Notes: generated from the sequence alone by a model not told the origin. A stretch of DNA of 42,213 nt from Paenibacillus ehimensis NBRC 15659 (GCF_004000785.1 NZ_BILX01000057.1:1-42213), one strand, 5' to 3'. Positions 23,137-31,515 are shown, counted from the first letter of the stretch. Translations and numbers: made by a program.

Positions 23137-25749
23137 ATGATTCGCTACTCAGAGCCCGTCGTGCTAAAAAGTAAAATTTCACCGCCCGTTACCCGCGATA
23201 TCCTCGTAGCGCGGGATCGGCTTCTGCATAAAATTTCCAATGGTATGCAAGGAAGACTTACGACCGTCTGCGCCCCTCCGGGGTTCGGCAAGACGACCCT
23301 TCTTTGCCAATGGGTTCGTTATAACGAACAACCAGTCGCCTGGGTATCGCTGGACGAGAGGGACAACGATCTGGTCCGCTTCTGGCGTTATGTCATTTAC
23401 GCTCTGGACGCCTCCGTGGCCCCCGGGTTCGCCGAGCAGATGGCGCCTGTGCTGCACGCCCTTCCGCAGGGCTCCGTCGACGCCCTGATCGATGTGATGA
23501 TGAACGAGCTGCATTCGCTGGACCGGCCCGCTGCTTTGATTCTGGACGACTACCACTGCCTGTACGACAAAAGCATTCATCAAAGCGTCGGCTATATGAT
23601 CGATGTCTTGCCGGATAACGTGCATTTGCTGATCGCGAGCCGGAGGGAGCTTCCCTTTTCGACGGCCAAGTGGCTGGTCAGAGAGGAACGGACGGATATC
23701 CCGGCCCCCCATATGCTGTTTACCAGCGAGGAGGTGGAGATTTTTTACCGGGAAGTCGTGAAGCTTCCTTTGTCTTCTGACCATCTCGCCAAAGTGCTCG
23801 GGGTGACGGAGGGCTGGGCCGCCGGCCTGCAGCTCGTCTCCCTCTCGCTCCAAGAGCGTCCGGATTACGAGCGCCTGGTCCATACCTTCTCCGGAACCGA
23901 TCTTAACGTAGCGGATTATTTATTCCACGAAGTGCTGTCCCGGCTGCCGGAAGAGCTGCATGAGTTTGTGCTGCAGACATCCGTTCTGCAGCGCATGGAT
24001 GCTTCCATCTGCGACACGGTGACGCTTCGCGGCGACAGCCGGCTTCTTCTGGAGCAGCTCCGCAGCCGCAATCTGTTCATCGTTGCGCTGGACGACCGGC
24101 ACACATGGTTCCGGTATCATCATGTCTTCTCGGAATTTCTGCGCACCCGCCTGAGGCATGAGCACCCGGAGCAATGGACCCGGTTAAACCGGTTGGCGAG
24201 CCTTGGCTTTGCCGAGCGGGGGCTGTTCGACGACGCGATCGACTATGCGATCGCCGCCGACGATTACGCACTCGCATCGGCTCTCCTCGACAAGCACATT
24301 TTGAGGGTGCTGCTGCGGGGAGAGTTCGCCACCTTGCTGAGCTGGTTCGCCTGCTTCCCTGTCGGTACGGCTTGGCCGCCTCAGCTGCATTTGCTGTATG
24401 CTTTTCTTTTGGTCGCAACCGGACAATTCGAATGCGCCGAGGACGAGATGCGAACCGTCGAGATTCGGCTCGCTAACGGAGAATATTCTCCCGAATTCCG
24501 GGACCGCGTGCGCAGCGGATTGTTTTTCGTCAAAGCGAATCTGACATTTTCGAGCGGCAAGTACGAGCAGTGGCATGCGTTCGCCGAACGGATGAACGAG
24601 CTGCTGCCGGAAGACCCGGTTTTCTACAATTTCAACTACAACGAATCGGAGCCTCTGGTCCGCCGCACCGCCTTCGGATTGAAGGGCGCGCTATCCGAGG
24701 AAGCGGGGAGAATCGGCAGACGATTCATGCAATTGCTCGAAGCCCGCGGCTGGAAAGATTCGCTGATCAATCAATATGTGGTGCAGACGGTGGCCGAGTC
24801 CATGTATGAATGGAACCGCTTGGAGGAAAGCCGGCAATTGTCGGAGCAGGTGGAGAAAGTGTCCCGGGCCAAACGGATTCCCGGCTTGTTCGTGCCGAAC
24901 CGCATTACGCAGGCCCGCATCGATATCGCCGAGGGCCGTCTGTCGCTCGCCGGCGAAACGATGGATGAGGCGATCGACTTCGTATCCCATCATGCCGAAT
25001 ACCATTGGGTTCGCCCGCTCCGGGCGTTCCGGGCGCGAATTCATTTATTGCAGGGACAGGTCGATGAGGCCGCCGGGCAGATCGCCCTGCTGCAGCTGCG
25101 GTTGGAGCGCAAGCCGACGTACAATCGGGAAATGGAGATTTTGAGCGCCACCCGCCTGTTGGGAGCCATGGGCAAGGAAGACGAAGCGCTTCGTCTGCTG
25201 GAGCAGCTCAAGCCGCAAGGCCGCAGGGAAGGCTGCTTGATCAGCATGATCGAGATTCCGATCCAGCAGGCGCTGATGGAGCAGAGGCGCGGACAGGCGG
25301 GACAAGCGCTTGATTTTCTGCACGAAGCGCTCAGCGTGGCCGAGCCATATACGTACATTCGCAGCTTTGTAGACGAGGGCCCGGCAATGGTCCGGCTGCT
25401 TCAACAGTACGTCGCGCAGCGAAGCGCGTCAGAGCCGGAAACGCGCTTGACCGCCTATGCGAGCAAGCTGCTCGGCTGGTTCCCGCAGCCGGACGATCCG
25501 CCTGCCGTTCCCTCTTCTTCCGGGCTGGTGGAGGCGCTGACGCCAAGCGAATGGAGAATGCTGAACGGCATCCGGCAAGGAGCCTCGAACAAGCAAATAG
25601 CCCTGGAGCATGCATTAAGCGAAGGCACGGTGAAGGTCTACCTGTCCCGCATGTACGGCAAGCTGGGCGTCTCCTCCCGCACCCAAGCGCTGCTGCGGGC
25701 GCAGGAGCTGGGGCTTTTCGATCGGCAGGATTCATCCGGCCTTGAATAG
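23137..25749 (+). CDS. LuxR-family regulator with STAND-type ATPase (MalT-like)
   Basis: This 870-residue protein has an N-terminal NTPase with Walker A APPGFGKTTL (residues 46-55) and Walker B LILDDYH (134-140, Asp137/Asp138), an RHHVFSEFLR-like winged-helix end (FRYHHVFSEFLRTRL), a long TPR-like helical region (about 400-780) and a C-terminal LuxR helix-turn-helix (about 805-860; LTPSEWRML, SNKQIA, EGTVKVYLSRMYGKLGV). MalT-type regulators oligomerise when ATP and an inducer bind. CGGAGG lies 5 bases before the ATG and a TATAAT box lies at 23094-23099 with a weak -35. No obvious target gene follows: a terminator comes next. The inducer is unknown. Confidence 0.92.
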   Translation: MIRYSEPVVLKSKISPPVTRDILVARDRLLHKISNGMQGRLTTVCAPPGFGKTTLLCQWVRYNEQPVAWVSLDERDNDLVRFWRYVIYALDASVAPGFAEQMAPVLHALPQGSVDALIDVMMNELHSLDRPAALILDDYHCLYDKSIHQSVGYMIDVLPDNVHLLIASRRELPFSTAKWLVREERTDIPAPHMLFTSEEVEIFYREVVKLPLSSDHLAKVLGVTEGWAAGLQLVSLSLQERPDYERLVHTFSGTDLNVADYLFHEVLSRLPEELHEFVLQTSVLQRMDASICDTVTLRGDSRLLLEQLRSRNLFIVALDDRHTWFRYHHVFSEFLRTRLRHEHPEQWTRLNRLASLGFAERGLFDDAIDYAIAADDYALASALLDKHILRVLLRGEFATLLSWFACFPVGTAWPPQLHLLYAFLLVATGQFECAEDEMRTVEIRLANGEYSPEFRDRVRSGLFFVKANLTFSSGKYEQWHAFAERMNELLPEDPVFYNFNYNESEPLVRRTAFGLKGALSEEAGRIGRRFMQLLEARGWKDSLINQYVVQTVAESMYEWNRLEESRQLSEQVEKVSRAKRIPGLFVPNRITQARIDIAEGRLSLAGETMDEAIDFVSHHAEYHWVRPLRAFRARIHLLQGQVDEAAGQIALLQLRLERKPTYNREMEILSATRLLGAMGKEDEALRLLEQLKPQGRREGCLISMIEIPIQQALMEQRRGQAGQALDFLHEALSVAEPYTYIRSFVDEGPAMVRLLQQYVAQRSASEPETRLTAYASKLLGWFPQPDDPPAVPSSSGLVEALTPSEWRMLNGIRQGASNKQIALEHALSEGTVKVYLSRMYGKLGVSSRTQALLRAQELGLFDRQDSSGLE

Positions 25750-25760
25750 CGAATAGCGAA

Positions 25761-25795
25761 AAAGCGCCGTCCGTCCTCGGACGGTGCTTTTTTTT
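25761..25795 (+). terminator. Rho-independent terminator after the LuxR gene
   Basis: AAAGC-G-CCGTCCG pairs with CGGACGG-T-GCTTT around a TCCT loop, followed by a run of eight T in total. Confidence 0.85.
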
Positions 25796-25818
25796 CGGCA
25801 AAATAGTCAGCAATGACC

Positions 25819-26031
25819 TTATTTTTCCTGCTTCCTGACGGCACGAATGCTGTAGACTTCCAGCATATAGCTGAGCGTATATTCGACGCCAAGCATATAG
25901 CCGGAAGTGAGGACGACAACCGCAACGGACAGGACGTACAAGTAGCCGTTTACCCGGTGCAGCCCCCGGTAATTGTTCAGCACTTTCGTTGAAAAATTAA
26001 TGGCCCCCAAGATCATCCCTGAAATCCGCAC
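25819..26031 (-). pseudogene. Degenerate DUF2306-like membrane protein fragment
   Basis: The 70-codon frame reads as a membrane-protein piece with LGAINFSTKVLNNYRGLHRVNGYLYVLSV, the pattern of the DUF2306 family around its conserved helix and histidine (shown here in part as GLHRVNGYLYVLSV). Intact members have about 150-220 residues with earlier membrane helices; here an in-frame TAG lies 24 bases upstream of the first usable GTG, there is no ribosome site, and the tail after the helix looks shortened. I therefore read it as a decayed gene. It is possible that it is a short functional membrane protein. It is divergent from an HxlR regulator gene. Confidence 0.45.
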
Positions 26032-26056
26032 AACGATTAGGCGGGAAAGGAACTAT

Positions 26057-26096
26057 AGTATATTTTTCATACTAAGTACGAATAAAAATAGTACTT
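26057..26096. promoter_or_regulatory. Cluster of four AGTA/TACT half-sites, probable HxlR operator
   Basis: AGTAT-N7-ATACT (26057-26073) is followed immediately by AAGTAC-N11-GTACTT (26074-26096). Both are interrupted palindromes of the AGTAnn...TACT kind bound by HxlR/YodB-type dimers. They lie between the HxlR gene and the divergent DUF2306-like fragment, where autoregulation is expected. Confidence 0.55.
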
Positions 26097-26164
26097 CATA
26101 AAATCGCTGCGCCTCGCCATAATTAAGGGAGCCAATCATGTACGCTACGAAAGGAGTGAGGACG

Positions 26165-26542
26165 ATGCAGGAGCCGCCGCAACATACCATGTCGACGCAT
26201 GGGGTTGTGACCACGCTGCAGGCGATCGGGGGAAAGTGGAAGCCGCTGATTTTGTTCATTCTGCTGGAAGAAGGGACGAAACGGTTCGGCGAATTACGGC
26301 GCCATCTCCCCCATGTCACGCAAGGCATGCTGACCAATCAACTGCGGGAGCTGGAACGGGACGGACTGGTAACGAGGGTCGTGTATCACGAAATTCCGCC
26401 CCGGGTCGAATATTCGTTATCGGAGCACGGAAAAACGCTGCAGGCCGTGCTCAAAAGCATGTGCGATTGGGGCTTCATGCACAGCAGCCGGATGAAGAAG
26501 GAGCCGCAATCAGCCGCAGCACAACAAGCTCCCAAAAAATAA
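26165..26542 (+). CDS. HxlR-family transcriptional regulator
   Basis: This 125-residue protein is a single HxlR winged helix: an early [50 protein letters not shown] and the wing [18 protein letters not shown]. This is the complete family signature. I place the start at ATG 26165, with AAAGGAG 8 bases upstream; an in-frame ATG at 26138 has no ribosome site. No cysteine lies in the N-terminal position used by the thiol-sensing members YodB and CatR; the only Cys is late (MCDWGF), so the signal is probably not electrophile stress by that mechanism. The usual partner gene would be the divergent one, which appears broken. Confidence 0.9.
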   Translation: MQEPPQHTMSTHGVVTTLQAIGGKWKPLILFILLEEGTKRFGELRRHLPHVTQGMLTNQLRELERDGLVTRVVYHEIPPRVEYSLSEHGKTLQAVLKSMCDWGFMHSSRMKKEPQSAAAQQAPKK

Positions 26543-26565
26543 AGGAGGGACAGCCCCCCTTCCTT
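26542..26565 (+). terminator. Possible terminator of the HxlR gene
   Basis: AAGGAGGG (26542-26549) pairs with CCCTTCCTT (26557-26565) with a one-base bulge; the downstream T-run is short (AATTT). Confidence 0.4.
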
Positions 26566-26599
26566 AATTTGGCAGCATCTATCCTTCGATGGTCCTTGT

Positions 26600-26619
26600 G
26601 CAGCGCCGTCGCACGCTGC
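26600..26619 (-). terminator. Hairpin downstream of the cstR-like gene
   Basis: GCAGCG (26600-26605) and CGCTGC (26614-26619) form a GC-rich stem just beyond the stop of the regulator gene at 26634. No T-run follows on the minus strand, so it may only stabilise the 3' end. Confidence 0.35.
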
Positions 26620-26633
26620 GGCAAACTAACCCC

Positions 26634-26894
26634 TTATCGGCTCTTAACCAGCAGCTGCACCGCCTCTTGGATCACTTGATCGGGCGAATTGCCTTTTTCC
26701 AGCTCCTCCCGGATGCAATGCTCCAGATTCGCCCCGATGACCGTGCCGATCGTCCGGTCCACGGCCGTCCTTATCGCAGACAGCTGCGTTACGATGTCTC
26801 TGCAATCTTGTCCTTCTTCCAGCATGCCGAGCACTCCGCGAATCTGGCCTTCGATCCGCTTCAGCCGGTTTTTGACCGCATTATCGTATTCCAC
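26634..26894 (-). CDS. cstR: CstR persulfide-sensing repressor (CsoR/DUF156 family)
   Basis: This 86-residue all-helical protein has the RLKRIEGQIRGV start of the CsoR family. It has exactly two cysteines, Cys31 and Cys60, at the positions used by the persulfide sensor CstR; residue 56, which is His in copper-sensing CsoR, is Asn. It should therefore respond to sulfane sulfur by forming a Cys31-Cys60' di- or polysulfide link, not to copper. The start is GTG 26894 with AGAGGTGAG upstream. It follows the four-module sulfur-transfer gene by 15 bases, in the same operon, whose promoter has two CstR-type operators, so it represses itself and the fusion enzyme. Confidence 0.9.
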   Translation of the reverse strand: MEYDNAVKNRLKRIEGQIRGVLGMLEEGQDCRDIVTQLSAIRTAVDRTIGTVIGANLEHCIREELEKGNSPDQVIQEAVQLLVKSR

Positions 26895-26909
26895 ACCGAC
26901 TCACCTCTT

Positions 26910-29366
26910 CTAAATAAACAAATTCAAGCCCGAATCCTCGGCATCGCCCAAATAGGTCGCCACGCCGGCATAGTCGATCCCGTCGATCAATTCTTCCTTG
27001 CGGATGCCCATAATATCCATGCTCATCGTACAAGCGACCAGCTTGACGCCGGACCGGATCGCATTGCCCATTAAGGCTTCCAGCGAATCGACATGTTTGC
27101 GCTGCATGACGCGGCGAATCATCTTCGCGCCAAGACCTCCCATGTTCATTTTGGACAAAGGAAGGGCGCCTGCGCCTTTGGGCATCATCATCCCGAACAT
27201 CGCCTCCAGGCCGTCCTTCTTGACGGCCGGGGCTTCCGCCTTGCGCAGCACGTTCAAGCCCCAAAAGGTGAAAAACATCGTGACCGGCTTGCCCATCGCT
27301 GCGGCCCCCGAAGCGATGATGAAGGCGGCGATCGTCTTGTCCAGGTCGCCGCTGAACACGACCATGGTTGCGCCGTTTTTGGACGGAGTCGGGACGGATT
27401 GCTGCGGTGCGGCATCGGCCCCTTTCACGAGCACCGCCCGGACGCCTTCGGGCGAAGATTCGACCGTCTCCAGCGGATTGCCTGTTTTTTCGCACCATTT
27501 GGCAATATCCGCGGCGAATCCGAAATCGGTGGCCTTCACTTCGAGCCGTTCTCCCGGCGACATCTGCCGGACCGCTTCGTATACTTTCATAATAGGGCCT
27601 GGACACTGCAGTCCGCAAGCGTCGACCTGAACCTGAGCTTGAACCGCAGCGGCCGGGGCCGGAGAGTCGGCCGGCACCGCCGACGGACCGCTGCCCGTCT
27701 CGGGAGCCGGAAGCGGCGGCTCGTCTGCCATCGCGGCATACGTCCGGTAGCCCCCGTCCAAATTGCGCACCCGGTAGCCGTGCTGCTGAAGAAGCCGGGC
27801 CGCGACATAGCCCCGCAAGCCAACCTGGCATGAGACGACAACCGGATGCCGGAGCGGCAGCTCGTGCAGCCGGTTGCGCAGATCGTTCAGCGGAATGCAG
27901 ACCGAGCCCGGAATGTAGCCCGTCATCCGTTCGGCCTCGTCCCGGACGTCGACGAGCAGACCGCCGCCCTCGACATACGCATCCACCTCGTGCCACTGCA
28001 TCGTCTCGACCAAGCCTTCGATCACGTTGGACGCAACGTATCCGGCCATATTCACCGGGTCCTTGGCCGACGAATACGGAGGCGCGTACGCCAGTTCCAG
28101 ATCGGCCAGCTCCGCCGCCGTCAGCCCTCCGCGCATCGCCGCGGAAATCACGTCGATCCGCTTGTCTACCCCGTCCTGTCCGACGGCTTGCGCACCGTAA
28201 ATCGTGCCGCTTGCTTTATCGAACAGCAGCTTGAGCGATAGCGGAGCGGCTCCCGGATAATACCCGGCGTGAGAGGCCGGATGAATATGGATAGCCTCGT
28301 AAGCAACCCCCAGCTTGTTCAGCGTCTTCTCATTCACCCCGGTAACGGCCGCGGTCAGGTCGAACGCTTGGACAATCGCCGTTCCGTAAGCCCCGGGGTA
28401 GGAAGCTTTCCGTCCGTAAATCGCGTCCGCGACCAGCCGCCCTTGGCGGTTGGCCCCCCAAGCGAGCGGCACTACCGTTTCAAAGCCGAGCGTCCGGTCT
28501 TTGACTTCGATCGCATCGCCCACCGCATAGATAGACGGATCGCTCGTTTGCAGCCGTTCGTTTACACGGATGGCTCCTCTCACGCCAAGCTCAAGCCCCG
28601 CCTCGCGGGCCAATCCGCTCTCCGGTGTTACGCCGATCGCCAGCAGCAGCATATCCGTCCGGAGAACTTGCCCCGTGGACAGGCGCAGCGTTTTCCCGCG
28701 ATCTCCGATGGCGACGACGGAAGTACCGAGCATAAGATTTACTCCCTGGAGACGCATGTGCCGTTCCACCGGCTTCGCCATCTCGGGATCAAGCGGCCCC
28801 AGCACCTGCCCGTTCCGCTCCACCAGCGTCACTTCAAGACCGCGATGACGCAGGTTCTCGGCCATTTCGACGCCGATAAACCCTCCGCCGATAATGGCGG
28901 CATGACGCGGCTTATGCTCGTCAATCCATGCGTGAATCCGGTCCGTATCGGGAATATTGCGCAGCGTGAACACCGCCTCCGCCTCGGTCAAGCCGGGAAT
29001 TTCCGGCACGATGGGCTTCGCCCCCGGCGATAGCACGAGAACATCGTACGGATATTCCGCTTCTTCGCCGGTATCCAGCTGCTTCACCCGGACTTTTTTG
29101 CCCGCCCGGTCGATCGCCGTCACTTCCGTGCGCACCTTAACGTCGATGCCGAACCGGTCCTTCATCCCCTGCGGCGATTGAAGCAGCAGCTTGTCGCGGG
29201 ACGCAATCGTCCCTCCGATATAATAAGGCAGCCCGCAATTGGCAAACGAAATATGCTCTCCGCGTTCGAACATCGTGATCGAATCGTGCTCGTTTAAACG
29301 TCTTAACCGGGCAGCCGCCGTAGCGCCGCCCGCCACTCCGCCAACGATGACAATATTTCCAGGCAC
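26910..29366 (-). CDS. Four-module persulfide enzyme: CoA-disulfide reductase, rhodanese, TusA and DsrE-like domains
   Basis: The 818-residue protein starts at GTG 29366 (AAAGGA 9 bases upstream); the frame is open earlier but only across operator DNA. Residues 1-445 are an FAD/NAD(P)H CoA-disulfide or CoA-persulfide reductase with GGVAGG, the redox Cys44 in SFANCGLPYY and the conserved YAPPYSSAKDP end. About 460-548 are a rhodanese with Cys513 in SCQVGLRGY. After a Pro/Ala linker, 580-650 are a TusA domain with the CPGP motif at Cys588. About 664-818 are a DsrE/YrkE-like domain with Cys779 in LVACTMSMD. All four active cysteines are present. It should pass sulfane sulfur between modules and reduce CoA or protein persulfides in the cytoplasm. 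It is controlled by the CstR encoded downstream. Confidence 0.93.
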   Translation of the reverse strand: MPGNIVIVGGVAGGATAAARLRRLNEHDSITMFERGEHISFANCGLPYYIGGTIASRDKLLLQSPQGMKDRFGIDVKVRTEVTAIDRAGKKVRVKQLDTGEEAEYPYDVLVLSPGAKPIVPEIPGLTEAEAVFTLRNIPDTDRIHAWIDEHKPRHAAIIGGGFIGVEMAENLRHRGLEVTLVERNGQVLGPLDPEMAKPVERHMRLQGVNLMLGTSVVAIGDRGKTLRLSTGQVLRTDMLLLAIGVTPESGLAREAGLELGVRGAIRVNERLQTSDPSIYAVGDAIEVKDRTLGFETVVPLAWGANRQGRLVADAIYGRKASYPGAYGTAIVQAFDLTAAVTGVNEKTLNKLGVAYEAIHIHPASHAGYYPGAAPLSLKLLFDKASGTIYGAQAVGQDGVDKRIDVISAAMRGGLTAAELADLELAYAPPYSSAKDPVNMAGYVASNVIEGLVETMQWHEVDAYVEGGGLLVDVRDEAERMTGYIPGSVCIPLNDLRNRLHELPLRHPVVVSCQVGLRGYVAARLLQQHGYRVRNLDGGYRTYAAMADEPPLPAPETGSGPSAVPADSPAPAAAVQAQVQVDACGLQCPGPIMKVYEAVRQMSPGERLEVKATDFGFAADIAKWCEKTGNPLETVESSPEGVRAVLVKGADAAPQQSVPTPSKNGATMVVFSGDLDKTIAAFIIASGAAAMGKPVTMFFTFWGLNVLRKAEAPAVKKDGLEAMFGMMMPKGAGALPLSKMNMGGLGAKMIRRVMQRKHVDSLEALMGNAIRSGVKLVACTMSMDIMGIRKEELIDGIDYAGVATYLGDAEDSGLNLFI

Positions 29367-29396
29367 GGCAATCAGTCCTTTTCTATAAAATAATAA

Positions 29397-29442
29397 ATAC
29401 CCTATAGGGTATATAATATACCCCAAGGGGTATTGTAGTCAA
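29397..29442 (-). promoter_or_regulatory. CstR-controlled promoter with two operators
   Basis: Two 16-bp palindromes, ATACCCTATAGGGTAT (29397-29412) and ATACCCCAAGGGGTAT (29418-29433), have centres exactly 21 bp apart. On the minus strand TTGACT (29442-29437), a 16-base spacer and TATATT (29420-29415) form the promoter. One operator fills the spacer; the other covers the expected transcription start. The C-run/G-run palindrome with AT ends is the known operator type for CsoR/CstR repressors. Confidence 0.85.
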
Positions 29443-29453
29443 CCGGACAACGA

Positions 29454-29483
29454 GAAAAGGAGCCGTGCGACTGCACGACTCCT
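29454..29483 (-). terminator. Terminator after the acetate symporter gene
   Basis: AGGAG-C-CGTGC and GCACG-A-CTCCT form a long stem with a four-base loop; on the minus strand TTTT follows. It lies between the actP-like stop and the CstR promoter. Confidence 0.65.
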
Positions 29484-29505
29484 GAACCACCTTATTCATT
29501 TCGAC

Positions 29506-31038
29506 TCACACAACCTCTTGCATGCCCGTATTCGCTTTGACCAAAATCTCATCGTATTTCTCATCGTTGCGCTTGGATGACAGCAAGGTTCCTGCAATGG
29601 CGCCCAAAAATCCGATCGGGATCGAGATGATGCCCGGATTCGTTAACGAAATCAGCGGCTCCCCGACGAGAATAGCCTTCCCTGCGACCGGGTCCCACAC
29701 GTTGGGGCTGACGATCACCAGGATCAAAGAGCTGATCAAGCCGACGAGCATTCCCGTCACGGCGCCGGCGGTATTGAATCTGCGCCAGAACACGGTGAAT
29801 ACGAGGACCGGCAGGTTGGCGCTTGCGGCGACGGCGAAAGCCAGCGAGACCAGAAAAGCAACGTTGAGCTTCTGGGCAAACAGCGCCAGTATAATCGAAA
29901 TGATCGCAACGCCGACAGAGGCCAGCTTCGCAGACCTTACCTGCTCCTTCTCCGTCGCCTTCCCTTTGCGCAAAATATGGCTGTAGAAGTCGTGCGCGAA
30001 AGCGGAGGCGGCCGAGAGCACGAGTCCGGCGACGACCGCCAGAATGGTGGCGAACGCTACAGCCGAGACGAAAGCGAACAGGAAGTCTCCGCCGAGCGCC
30101 TTGGCCAGCAGCGGGGCCGCCATATTGCCGGCCGCGTTCGCCTGCACAATGACATCCTTCCCGACAAAAGCAGCCGCGCCGAAGCCGAGGAAAATCGTCA
30201 TGACATAGAACAGCCCGATCACCCAAGTAGCGACAACCACGGACTTCCTGGCGGTCGGGGCGTCTTTTACGGTAAAAAAGCGGATCAAAATATGCGGCAG
30301 GCCTGCGGTACCGAGCACGAGCGCCAGATTGAGCGAGATCGTGTCCAGCCCGTTCGTAAACTTGTTGCCCGGGTTCAAGAAGGCCTCTTTCAACGGCGTA
30401 GCCTTCGCCATTTCGTCGAACATATGAAGGAGATTGAAGTCGAATTTCGCGAACACAATCAGTGAAATGATGAACGTACCCGCCATCAGCAGCACGCATT
30501 TGATGATCTGCACCCAGCTCGTGGCCGTCATCCCGCCGAACACGACATAGACGGTCATCAGCGCTCCGACGATCAAGACCGAGGTCGAATATTCCAGACC
30601 AAGCAGCAGCTTGATCAAGGCTCCGGCGCCGACCAATTGGGCGATCATGTAGAAGATCGAGATCGTAATCGAGTTCAGCGCCGCCACACCCCGCACTTTC
30701 TTGTTGTCAAAACGGGCCGCGATCATATCCGCCATCGTATATTTGCCCAGATTGCGCAGCGGCTCCGCGACTAAATATAACACGACGAGATACGCGACAA
30801 GAAAGCCGATGCTGTAAAAGAAGCCGTCGAAGCCGAACAGCGCCACCATCCCGGCGATCCCCAGGAATGAAGCCGCGGACATGTAGTCACCGGCAATGGC
30901 CAGACCGTTCTGCCAGCCGGTCAATTCGCCTCCGGCGGTGTAAAACTCGCTGGCGGTCTTCGTTTTTTTGGCTGCATAATACGTAATGACCAGCGTTCCC
31001 GCCACGATGATCAGAAACAAGAGAAAGGCCGTATTCAT
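29506..31038 (-). CDS. actP: Cation/acetate symporter (ActP type, SSS family)
   Basis: This 510-residue sodium:solute symporter has about 13 membrane helices. Family features visible are FYTAGGELTGWQNGLAIAGDYMSAASFLG near helix 1-2, YTMADMIAARF, and AGLVLSAASAFAHDFY in the Na-binding helix 8 region (Ser pair). The phrase TAGG.L.GWQNG.A.AGD.MSAASFLG is typical of acetate/pyruvate-type members. It starts 3 bases after the stop of the DUF485 gene, with AAGGTGGGG upstream; this DUF485-ActP pair is the standard acetate permease arrangement. Substrates may include acetate, pyruvate or other short carboxylates. The LytS/LytTR pair upstream probably controls it. Confidence 0.9.
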   Translation of the reverse strand: MNTAFLLFLIIVAGTLVITYYAAKKTKTASEFYTAGGELTGWQNGLAIAGDYMSAASFLGIAGMVALFGFDGFFYSIGFLVAYLVVLYLVAEPLRNLGKYTMADMIAARFDNKKVRGVAALNSITISIFYMIAQLVGAGALIKLLLGLEYSTSVLIVGALMTVYVVFGGMTATSWVQIIKCVLLMAGTFIISLIVFAKFDFNLLHMFDEMAKATPLKEAFLNPGNKFTNGLDTISLNLALVLGTAGLPHILIRFFTVKDAPTARKSVVVATWVIGLFYVMTIFLGFGAAAFVGKDVIVQANAAGNMAAPLLAKALGGDFLFAFVSAVAFATILAVVAGLVLSAASAFAHDFYSHILRKGKATEKEQVRSAKLASVGVAIISIILALFAQKLNVAFLVSLAFAVAASANLPVLVFTVFWRRFNTAGAVTGMLVGLISSLILVIVSPNVWDPVAGKAILVGEPLISLTNPGIISIPIGFLGAIAGTLLSSKRNDEKYDEILVKANTGMQEVV

Positions 31039-31041
31039 CAG

Positions 31042-31371
31042 CTACCCCACCTTCCGCAGGCTCGTTTTGGATTCGTCCTTGATTTGTTCGGCCAAGGCGT
31101 CGAACTCGACTGCCTTGCGGGTATACAGCGAACACAGCACCCAGGTCATAATAAATTGCGCGAAAGCGAAAATCCATGCCCATGTGATCGAACCGACCGC
31201 TTTGTTGTTCAGCACTTGAGAATACGAGGTCAGGACCGGAAGAACGAAGTAGAAGACGAGGAAGAAGATCGACATCGGCAGGATAAAACGTTTCTTTTGG
31301 ACCATCAGCCTGCGAAACGTATCGGAGCGTACGATTTCGCTGTAAGCATTCCTTTGGGACTGTTCTTTCAT
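31042..31371 (-). CDS. DUF485 membrane protein (partner of the acetate symporter)
   Basis: This 109-residue protein has two membrane helices (about 28-48 and 63-84) and the DUF485 pattern around FRRLMVQKKRFILP and ITWAWIFAFAQFIMTWVLCSLY. The start at ATG 31371 follows AGGAGGG by 7 bases; a frame extension upstream lacks such a signal. DUF485 proteins such as YjcH of Escherichia coli are encoded directly before ActP and may be an accessory subunit. First gene of a two-gene transcript with a promoter and cre-like site at about 31495-31515. Confidence 0.88.
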   Translation of the reverse strand: MKEQSQRNAYSEIVRSDTFRRLMVQKKRFILPMSIFFLVFYFVLPVLTSYSQVLNNKAVGSITWAWIFAFAQFIMTWVLCSLYTRKAVEFDALAEQIKDESKTSLRKVG

Positions 31372-31494
31372 GGGCTTTCCCTCCTGCAAAGATTGATCGT
31401 CGCTCTTGGTCTAACGTCTGCCGGAAATACCGGCTGCGGCGCTATCGGAACCGGGATGTCTTATCCTGCCCGCCCCAGGTCCCAGTTATTTACT

Positions 31495-31515
31495 TGTAAG
31501 CGCTTTATTATTGTA
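31495..31515 (-). promoter_or_regulatory. Promoter -10 and overlapping CcpA cre-like site before the DUF485-actP operon
   Basis: On the minus strand TACAAT (31515-31510) is a good -10 element; a -35 is not clear. Two bases further downstream lies TGTAAGCGCTTTAT (31495-31508, read on the plus strand), which matches 12 of 14 positions of the cre consensus TGWAANCGNTNWCA. A cre at the transcription start would give carbon catabolite repression by blocking initiation. Confidence 0.5.

Noticed and set aside
26634..26894. Reading the DUF156 protein as copper sensor CsoR
   Set aside because: The His of the Cys-His-Cys copper site is replaced by Asn56 and the neighbour is a persulfide enzyme, not a copper pump.
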